Part shown: piece after piece, positions 54,437 through 61,850 of the stretch
How positions within the stretch are numbered: position 1 is the stretch's first letter
How the letters are laid out: every line of letters starts with the position of its first letter
Origin: Strigamia acuminata
Taxonomy: Eukaryota; Arthropoda; Chilopoda; Geophilomorpha; Linotaeniidae
Direction of reading: 5' to 3'
Assembly: GCA_949358305.1 (NCBI GenBank)
Contig: OX442314.1
Location: 41,734,581 to 41,798,580, forward strand
DNA: 64,000 bases
Notes under the pieces: generated by a model
What the model was told of the DNA's origin: nothing
The model's input: the letters and a program-made list of their open reading frames with translations, nothing else
Databases searched by the model: none
Position numbers and translations under genes: made by a program

Positions 54437-54454
54437 ATCCCGGACGGGCCCCCA
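54437..54454 (-). other. primer binding site, tRNA-Pro, element C
   Basis: TGGGGGCCCGTCCGGGAT two bases inside the 5' LTR; same as in A and B. Confidence 0.9.
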
Positions 54455-54456
54455 AG

Positions 54457-55634
54457 TGTTGCGTTCCTGATGGTTCCAATTGAATTTTCACAACAACACT
54501 AAATTTATATTTAGTCACTATGGGATTTTTCCAATTGCAAGAGATCCCGGCGTTCACCTGTGGAAGCAGTTGAATGCCGTTTATAGGTCTTCTATCGGGT
54601 GGGTTAGCCGTTAAGTCGGTGTCTAGGGATTTGATCTCGAATAAAGGCTAGTTTAGTTATTTTAAATCAAACAGTTAATCAATTTATTGAGCGTTAATTA
54701 CAGGTTCAATTGAAGAGAATGTTAATAAAATGGGTTCTATGAGAATGATGTCGTCGGCGTGGAAGGCGACGTGCTCGAAGCAGCGCGGGACTCCTTCGGG
54801 CGGGAAAAAGCAGTGCAGAAATGGCGACACGTCGCCGCGCAAATTCTGCGAAGTGAGAAAGGAAGTGTGAAGCCGAAAGACTTCACAAAGGGTGTCGGTT
54901 GTTAAGCCTGACAAGACGGGAAATCTTAGGTTAAACCCTAGATTGCAACGGGAGATTTCCGTTGGAGACAAGTAGTCAAACGGCGGGTACCGCCGATCGT
55001 TAAAACCTGACTGGAGATCCGCTACAATCTGAATCGGAATCGTCGTCAACAGGTCGAGGAGCGGCGACGATGGCTCTGCAATCCTCGGCGGCTGGCTGGC
55101 GTCGATCTTCAACGGCGTGGGCGCGTTGGTCTTCGGGCGGCGGCGGGAACGACGGTGGTTTGGGCCGTCGTGCGTCGTCTTCGCGGCTCGGAAAGTGATT
55201 CGTTTGAACGTTGGTTCAAACAAATCGGGTTGAAACTTGGCAAACTCACGAGTCACGGACAAAACAGTGTTTTTGGTTAGTGAACAAAGCTGTGTCGGTG
55301 TGAACGGTATGAGTGTGATGCAAAGAGTGAGTAATAATTCGAATCACTACTCGGAATATGGCCGGAAAACGGCCAGTGCGCAGGCGTGGCGTGTGCCAAG
55401 GCACGCTTCAGCCCTAGCAACGGTGCAAAATTTGGGGATTGACTTAGCAACGCCCCAATCCAGGGCTCAAAATGCCAGGGCAGCCGTTACAGCTTCTGGG
55501 CCAATTGCCCAAAAGCGCAACAGGTGCACGGCAAAAACACAATTCTAATGATTATGGTTAAAATATAAATAATATCTTAAAAACGTGGTAGAAAAACTTC
55601 TCCACAAATGAAGTGAACATTTGAGATCGCAACA
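54457..55634 (-). repeat. 5' LTR of element C
   Basis: 1178 bp, the same as 42473-43650 at every place compared. Ends CGCAACA|ATTT at the right target duplication. A candidate AATAAA lies at 54688-54683 (minus). Confidence 0.95.
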
Positions 55635-55642
55635 ATTTTGAA

Positions 55643-55895
55643 TGTTGGTGATTGTGAGTCAGGACGAAGCGTGTGGTTTGGCGAAACCAGAATGACTGAC
55701 TTTATTTCAAACTAACAAGCATACATATACACAAAGAACAAATGCACTTCTAACGTTGTGATTGGTCGGGGGAAGAACGGGATGCGAACGTGTCATCGGG
55801 TCAACGGTCAGCAAGTGTGCCACCCGGATGGCGATGCGCCAGAGTGGCGACGTTAAGGTGACGTGACCCGACGGAAAGGGTGACCGGAGGTCACA
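55643..55895 (-). repeat. LTR of another element (F), probably its 3' LTR
   Basis: 253 bp. On the minus strand it starts TGTGACC and ends CACCAACA, with AATAAA at 55706-55701. A purine tract lies immediately upstream on the minus strand (55896-55920) and no primer site follows, so this is a 3' LTR. TGTGACC also starts the LTR of A. Confidence 0.55.
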
Positions 55896-55920
55896 CGCCC
55901 CCCCCCCCCCCCAAAAGGGA
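55896..55920 (-). other. polypurine tract of F with a 15-G run
   Basis: CCCTTTT followed by 15 G and CG, directly before the LTR start. The long homopolymer may be miscounted in the assembly. Confidence 0.55.
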
Positions 55921-55961
55921 CCCAATCGTCCCCTGATTGGCCGTGCCCCTGAAGTTTCCTC

Positions 55962-56430
55962 TTAATTTGGAGGCGCGAAGTCTCGTCGTCGCCATACGAC
56001 TGTCCACTGCCGTCGATGTACGGCGCCGTGCTGTTGACGACTGCACACGGCTTGCATCACGGTCGGGGAGTTCGCCAGTCCTGTCGGCACATGTGACGGT
56101 GTCCGGAGTGCGGCTCCGGAGTGGCGCTCCTCACGTGCTTCCGCGTTGAAAAATGCCTGCGCTGCATCGATTGTGCCGGACAATATGGGGCACGCCGCCG
56201 CCAGTGTCCCCAAAATTTTGCCGATGCGAATTTCCAAACTCGGTCCTGCGCTCAATGGCAAGACCTGCGCGTCGACGTTCCCAATTACCTCGTCCGCGAC
56301 CCCGAGAGGTTGTTCAGTGGACGTGGCGTCTTGGGCGGGAACGTCCGTCGTGTCGGCCTGCTGACGTACGTGCTTCGTGACGTGGTATACGAACGTGACG
56401 GCCTCCGGTGCGTCCCGAGCACTGCTTGAA
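55962..56430 (-). CDS. C-terminal part of an ORF of element F
   Basis: A minus-strand frame is open for about 155 codons and ends 40 bp before the purine tract, where the last ORF of an LTR element is expected. It is rich in Ala, Val and Arg (contains GPSLEIRIGKILGTLAAACP). No family recognised. It starts abruptly near 56430, where the sequence becomes AT-rich, so the element is truncated. Confidence 0.3.
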
Positions 56431-57018
56431 AATTAATATTTACAAATTGTAAAATTCTTGTAAACATATTGTAAACATCAACTTTACATACGTTTAACTG
56501 CGTTTACAATGATTGTTAAATACGGAATTTAACAAGGATTTATCATCTTGTAAACAGACACTTTACAAACAGATTTTACTGCATATTTACAACAAGTTTA
56601 ATTAAGTTTGTCATGATATTTACAGTAAATTTAAATTGGATTTACAGTACATTTGCTAATGAATTCCAGAAAATTTCTGTAAATTTACACAAACATTCCA
56701 AGAAATTTAAGTGAACTTTTTAACCTTTTCTGCATATTTACAACATTAAATGTGAAAAAAAAGATTTTAATTTTGATTCAGGCTTGAAAATGTTTTTAAA
56801 AAATGTGAAATAAATAACCACCATCAGTCATAAATAATTGAAAATATTCTTTTAATTGAAAAATTTTTTTACATTTTTTTTAAAACATAGTTGGGAGAAT
56901 GAAAATATATTAATGTGGCCAACTGTTTTTAATCATTTAGGAAAACCACATCAAAACCTAACTTATATGATTTAATTCAACTGTCCACGCAGGTGCATTT
57001 TTAGGAGGACATGAATTG
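56431..57018. other. AT-rich stretch with TTTACA motifs
   Basis: From 56440 to about 56760 TTTACA/TGTAAA occurs more than fifteen times in irregular spacing. No ORF or other feature is supported. Confidence 0.5.
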
Positions 57019-57624
57019 CTATAAATGAATTGCTCCATCCGTTCGTTTTGCCGACATGCTTTTTCCTTCTGGGATAAATAAGAACACTTCATTGCCACTA
57101 GGATTAAAATTATATGTTATTACACAAACAAAATCAAAAAGACTATTATGCTTACAGTCAATTTCTAATTCTGTGACATTTGGTTTATCCGCTTAGACGT
57201 AATCCTTAATGTACTTCGTCAATGCTTGATTTTCAAGTTTAAAAATACTGAAAAAAATTATAAATATTTAATTATTTCTTTAAAAATATTACTATGGTAT
57301 AATAACTTTGACTGTAGACTAACTTAAATTGTGAACCAATATTCCAATCTTTTCCTGATCACTTGTACTCTGTATGCCATTCTCACACATTCCTAAAAAA
57401 TAAAAGCAAAAAAAATATATATATTAGATTTATGCTTTAAAGTATATTAAATTAATGACAAGTTGATTTACACTAATTTCTGGTGCAACTGTTTTATTTG
57501 GTGGCCTACTAATTATTTCCTGCTGCTGTCTGCTTTCCTTAGGTTGCTTCTTTTTTAAGCTACGTATTTTTTTTGGAGGATCTTCATTGCTGATTTGTTC
57601 TCTTGAACAAAAGCAATGATAAGC
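57019..57624 (-). pseudogene. possible minus-strand exons of an unrecognised gene
   Basis: Three stretches have plausible splice borders on the minus strand. 57624-57475 follows TTGTTTCAG, is Lys/Gln-rich and ends before GTAAAT. 57393-57326 follows TTTTTTAG. 57247-57019 follows a T-rich CAG and reads IFKLENQALTKYIKDYV, a TAA at 57195-57193, then DKPNVTELEIDCKHN to a final TAG. The in-frame TAA suggests a decayed gene. Composition after the TAA looks like real protein. Family unknown. Confidence 0.3.
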
Positions 57625-57754
57625 TGAAACAATATTGAATTTAAGAATGTTTAAATGATGTTTTTTATTATTGAACTGAAGGCATACATACTGAAGGCAT
57701 ACTGGTTCCTTGTTCTTCTGCATTATTAAATTCCAAGTGTTTTCTTGCAAATGG

Positions 57755-58830
57755 TGTGGTGACCTCAAATATTCCTATTTGAGTGTGCACCATATTTCCA
57801 AATTGTCTTATAAACATATTCAACAAGCTTATATGTTTTGTTTCAATGTAAATTGAAATAAAACATACATTAATAAAATATAAAACAAGACACAATATTA
57901 CCCAAATAATATTGTGTTTTGCAGCAAGTTTTGGCCCAGCAACAGCGTCAACCAATCGCGCTGCAGCGTGCATTGCTTTGATGATGCTGCTAGGCGTGTG
58001 CCTGGGCGGAGCATCCCTTCCCCTCGCGCGTGCCTGGCTCAATTGTTGCACACGACCCGAAGGCGGCCGTGTGTGATCTTTGTGCAACTCGTCATCTGCG
58101 CAGCTTTTCTGAGCAGATTTAGGAGTGAGCCAAACGGTTTTGGCCCACTCTTCCCGCATTCTTGATCTTGCTTCCAAACCATTCACATCTGTGTCAAACT
58201 TATGCCCAAACTCGCTAAGTGTGATCTGTGATATCTGGAAGAATCGAGTTTCATCGCTGGTCTGTACCCACTGTACGGAATAGCAACTTTCTAGCTTGAA
58301 TTACTACACGTAATTTAAGCCATTTCTGTGTGAAACTAACATCGAGTTTACTCTGTTAGTTTGAAGGCTTTGTGTCGAGTTTAACTCCACAAAGCGAGTT
58401 GTGTAAAGACCGATTGTTACGTCGAGCTTGCTCCGTAATAATCGAACCGCTGTGTGCAAGACGTGTTCTCGTGTCGAGCGTGCTCCACGAGGATTTTAGT
58501 ACATTTTAGCAAAGTATTTTAGCGTCGAGTTTACTCCGCTAAAATCCCGCGCTCACACGACGCCATCGACGCCATCTTGGAGCCAACGGTCAACTGTGAG
58601 TGTAGATATTGAAGAAGAAGCCAGATCGACCCCAAACATTATTATTTCATTTCAAATATACCTCCTTTGTATTTTGAACAATTAAAACTATCTAATTTTT
58701 CCTTTACTCTGTGTAAAATCATTCCCCTAGACAAACATTTGGCCACAGAGTAGAAGTCCTGTACGGCATCTCACCGACGATTGCCTATTGAATTTATATA
58801 ATTTAATAAGTAAAAACCCGGATCGCCGCA
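57755..58830 (+). repeat. 5' LTR of element E
   Basis: 1076 bp, TGTGGTGACC to GATCGCCGCA, homologous to 36712-37770 with scattered substitutions and a few indels. The AT-rich palindrome near 57889-57914 and the hairpin array are both kept. Confidence 0.93.
58294..58545 (+). promoter_or_regulatory. hairpin array in the LTR of E
   Basis: A leading hairpin (58294-58320) is followed by five at 58333-58362, 58367-58395, 58411-58444, 58466-58493 and 58516-58545. Each of the five has an outer stem of 8-11 bp, then TC on the 5' side, GAG, a loop of 4-5 nt, and CTC. The outer stems are unrelated to one another (AAACTAACA, GCTTTGTG, CGATTGTTACG, TTCTCGTG, ATTTTAGCG), and mismatches are mostly G-U. Role unknown; candidates are RNA packaging, translation control or a protein-binding cassette. 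Confidence 0.85.
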
Positions 58831-58832
58831 CT

Positions 58833-58850
58833 TGGGGGCCCAGCCGGGAT
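58833..58850 (+). other. primer binding site, tRNA-Pro, variant
   Basis: TGGGGGCCCAGCCGGGAT; two adjacent bases differ from A, B and C in the middle, which should weaken primer pairing. Confidence 0.8.
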
Positions 58851-58922
58851 AGTTTTGATTGTTAAAATCCGATTTTTGCAAAAAGATCCTTTATTTCCAT
58901 TGTTCTTTTTCAATTTGACAAA

Positions 58923-61817
58923 ATGGCGACGCCAATGCAAATTGTAAAACGACAGCGAGGTCGACCAAGCACTCAGAAACGAGCAGCGACGGTTTTGCCG
59001 GCTCTCGAGCCTGAAATGCTTATGGAGAAAATTATTTCCGAGGAAATAACACCAATTCCAGATCCGAAACAACTTAAGGATGCTGAAAATGAAGTTGTTC
59101 GAGCCCTGAGCGCATCAAGTGCGAGTTCTAACGAACAAGAACTCCCGCCACTTCCACTGGAGGAAGTGGAAAATACGTTACGTGAAATGGAAAGTGAATC
59201 GTCTCACGAATCACCTCCTCGCATGACCATGTTGGATGCTTTGAGAAATCAAGCACGCCAAGATGGCGCCCAAATAACGGACGACATGACGGTGGAAGAG
59301 ATTCATCGCGCCATGATACGACTTCACACTGATCGTGCCGTTTCAAATTTACAGTTTGAAATGGAACGAAAAGAAGCTGAGCTTCAACAACAAAAAGCGG
59401 AGGTTGAGCTTCAACACATGGAACTCAATCGACAAAATGAGGAATTTCTGGCCCAAAAAGCTAGAGAATACAGATTGAAAGGTGAAGTGGAAGATCTTTC
59501 TAAAATGAATACTAGGACTGAACTTTCAATTCGCTCACACCAAGAGGCGCGAAGACAGCTCGAGCTTACCAAAAGTAAGCTGGAGCAGAAAAATAAAGAA
59601 CTGATTGATTTGGCAGACCACTACCAACGCAATCATAATCAACTAGTGAGATATGCTGCTGAATTAGACACACGTGCTAAAACACAGCGTACTCGCGAAA
59701 GCAAAATAGCTAAGCGTGAAGACGAGATTTTCCACTCGCTGGGCCAACCCAGTACGAGCAAACAAGTCAAGTCTAGCGGCCCTGCTAAGCGATTACAACC
59801 AGCAGAATCGCAAAATCAAATAAATGAGAATGAAATTCTCCGAGCTGATTTGTTGCGCGCTCAAGAAGAGCTTGCAGAAATGAAAGATCGTTTGCAAGCA
59901 AGAAATTATACTGACCAATTGGTACAACCAGAAATGGCTGCGCCAACTGATCCTATTTTAACTCCCGAAACAATAACAATTTCCGTTGTTTCAGAGTTAA
60001 GTAGCCAATCTGGATTATCGAGTGATGACGACCAACGTTCGCGTCGCCGCCATCGCTCAAAAAGAAAACGTCCTTCAGATTCTGAGGAACGGAGAGCTGA
60101 TCGCAATCCGCTCCCAGGTAATCGAAACCCTATTTTTCACAATAGTGACCGACTGTTGGGGATGGTAGACGATCGAAATAGACGGCATGAAACTGGTATT
60201 CATGTTACACGAACGATACCACTGGCTCAACAGCAAGACTCGTCGAAAAGAAGTCGACGAGACACAAATCCAGCACGCGAACCACCCGACGGACATGAAA
60301 GCCCGCCAGGTGGGGGTCAGTATAGAAGAAATCCACCAGATGGAGGAAATCCAGATGGACACGGAGATGGACCACCTGGAGGTGGACGTCGACCGCCAGA
60401 TGATGACGGCGACCCACCCGACCCACCTGAAACGCCACATTTCAACACACCTTCAAATTCACAATCTGATTCAAGGTCGGATTCTGATGCGAATGCGCAA
60501 CAAGAACGCGATAATCGACATCGATCTCGTCGACGTCGACATCGAGGCCATTCTTCTCGGCGTAATACACATTATTACACTGCTGAAGAAATTGATCGAT
60601 TATTAGCTGATCGTCGATCTTCCGATCGATCTGACGCTACTGCCGATAATGCTGACATTGCATTACGACAAAAAATTGCACAATACACTGCCAACAACTG
60701 GACTCACGATCTAGTTGATGAAAGAACTATTAGATGGGATCACATCAAACCCGCTTTATTCGATGGAGAATGGGAAGCAGGATCCACTCTTTTAGATGAA
60801 GTTTTACGAATTTCAAGGTTGAATGGCATTGCATGTCACACTGCTTTGAAAAGAGTAGTACCAAAAGCTCTTATAGATCGAGCTGAGAAATGGTTTTATT
60901 CTAAACAATTTCAAAATTGGAACCACTTTGTAGAAGAATTCATGACTGAGTATGGAGAGTCAAGTGAAGACTTATTACAAATGTGGGATAATCTTTCTCA
61001 AAATAAAGGCGAAAGTCTTCGCTCTTATTTAAGAAGGACTGAAGATTTATTGGTCACTCTCCCTTATACGATGGGAGACGCAGCCATTGATCGTCAATTC
61101 CGTCGTGGATTGACAGATTATTCAAAAAATGTTCTACTTTCTGTACGAGCACCTTATCCGGGTGGTTTCGCTGAATTAGCCAAATTTATGCGAGCCAATC
61201 AGATAAGAATTGATGAAAATTATAAAGCTTATCTACCAGCTGATGAAAAAGTTGCGTACGCTAAGCGACAGCAAAGGAGAAAGGAATTGGCAAAAGACAC
61301 ACGTTTTGCTAACACCCCTCTTTTGCAACCCCCAAAACGAGGAGATTTTTTGGCAGAGACTGCCAAGGAATCGAAAAAGGGAGCGGATGGAAAAAACCCT
61401 CATCCAACCCCAAAAGCTCACTTAGCCGAAGTGACAGAAATGGAAGCTGCTTCTGAACCAGAGAAATCTGACTCGGAACCAGAAAGCGAGGCTGCAGCTG
61501 CTTTATTAGCCCGTAATAACGCAGTAGCTCGAAAATTTGGACCAAAGATGGCGCCTAAAAACGTTACTTTTGGTTCACCAAAGACAGACGCGCTCAGTAG
61601 ATCGAAGTCGCCGACCCCTAAAAAGGACGAAGCCAAACGTTCAAGTTCGCCTTCGCCAAAAGTCGCTAAATCGCCTGCTACTGACCCGTGTAACATTTGT
61701 AAAAAATTAGGACATTGGGCTAAAGAGTGTCCTGATAGGAAATCGAGCAAAGACAAGATTATTGAGGAGTTCGAAAAATCGATGAAATCAATCGGCGAAC
61801 TTCTAAAAAACTTGTAA
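58923..61817 (+). CDS. gag: Gag of element E, intact
   Basis: 964 residues from ATG (MATPMQIVKRQRGRP, AT-hook-like). Segments: DALRNQARQDGAQITDDMT (about 105-123), a long coiled coil (about 145-275), a basic region with RSRRRHRSKRKRPSD (about 380) and a Pro/Gly-rich stretch. The capsid-like region runs about 600-790 (TIRWDHIKPALFDGEWEAG, ESLRSYLRRTEDLL), and the zinc knuckle CNICKKLGHWAKEC is near 925. The frame ends at TAA 61815-61817, four bases after the slippery heptamer. It is the best reference copy for the broken Gag of B. Confidence 0.95.
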   Translation: MATPMQIVKRQRGRPSTQKRAATVLPALEPEMLMEKIISEEITPIPDPKQLKDAENEVVRALSASSASSNEQELPPLPLEEVENTLREMESESSHESPPRMTMLDALRNQARQDGAQITDDMTVEEIHRAMIRLHTDRAVSNLQFEMERKEAELQQQKAEVELQHMELNRQNEEFLAQKAREYRLKGEVEDLSKMNTRTELSIRSHQEARRQLELTKSKLEQKNKELIDLADHYQRNHNQLVRYAAELDTRAKTQRTRESKIAKREDEIFHSLGQPSTSKQVKSSGPAKRLQPAESQNQINENEILRADLLRAQEELAEMKDRLQARNYTDQLVQPEMAAPTDPILTPETITISVVSELSSQSGLSSDDDQRSRRRHRSKRKRPSDSEERRADRNPLPGNRNPIFHNSDRLLGMVDDRNRRHETGIHVTRTIPLAQQQDSSKRSRRDTNPAREPPDGHESPPGGGQYRRNPPDGGNPDGHGDGPPGGGRRPPDDDGDPPDPPETPHFNTPSNSQSDSRSDSDANAQQERDNRHRSRRRRHRGHSSRRNTHYYTAEEIDRLLADRRSSDRSDATADNADIALRQKIAQYTANNWTHDLVDERTIRWDHIKPALFDGEWEAGSTLLDEVLRISRLNGIACHTALKRVVPKALIDRAEKWFYSKQFQNWNHFVEEFMTEYGESSEDLLQMWDNLSQNKGESLRSYLRRTEDLLVTLPYTMGDAAIDRQFRRGLTDYSKNVLLSVRAPYPGGFAELAKFMRANQIRIDENYKAYLPADEKVAYAKRQQRRKELAKDTRFANTPLLQPPKRGDFLAETAKESKKGADGKNPHPTPKAHLAEVTEMEAASEPEKSDSEPESEAAAALLARNNAVARKFGPKMAPKNVTFGSPKTDALSRSKSPTPKKDEAKRSSSPSPKVAKSPATDPCNICKKLGHWAKECPDRKSSKDKIIEEFEKSMKSIGELLKNL

Positions 61818-61850
61818 GCGCGCATCCAGACGGTCTAGTGGATGCGACGC
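61805..61850 (+). promoter_or_regulatory. -1 ribosomal frameshift signal, gag-pol junction of E
   Basis: Heptamer A-AAA-AAC at 61805-61811, spacer TTGTAA, then the same hairpin as in B (61818-61828 with 61839-61850, one bulged A). Confidence 0.8.

Larger units (their letters stand above)
42473..55634 (-). mobile_element. LTR retrotransposon C, complete, 13.2 kb
   Basis: Both LTRs are 1178 bp and appear identical. The ends are TGTTGCG..CGCAACA, and the flanking ATTT (42469-42472 and 55635-55638) is a 4-bp target duplication. Minus-strand order: 5' LTR, tRNA-Pro primer site, gag, -1 site, pol (with one frameshifting deletion), ORF3 with a probable intron, purine tract and 3' LTR. Third family of the same group as A and B/E. 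Identical LTRs imply a very recent insertion. Confidence 0.95.

Noticed and set aside
54684-55262. 192-codon sense ORF inside the LTR of C (also 42700-43278)
   Set aside because: It has no ATG, is identical in both LTRs only because the LTRs are identical, and no match is seen in the A or B/E LTRs. LTR-encoded proteins exist, but nothing here supports one.
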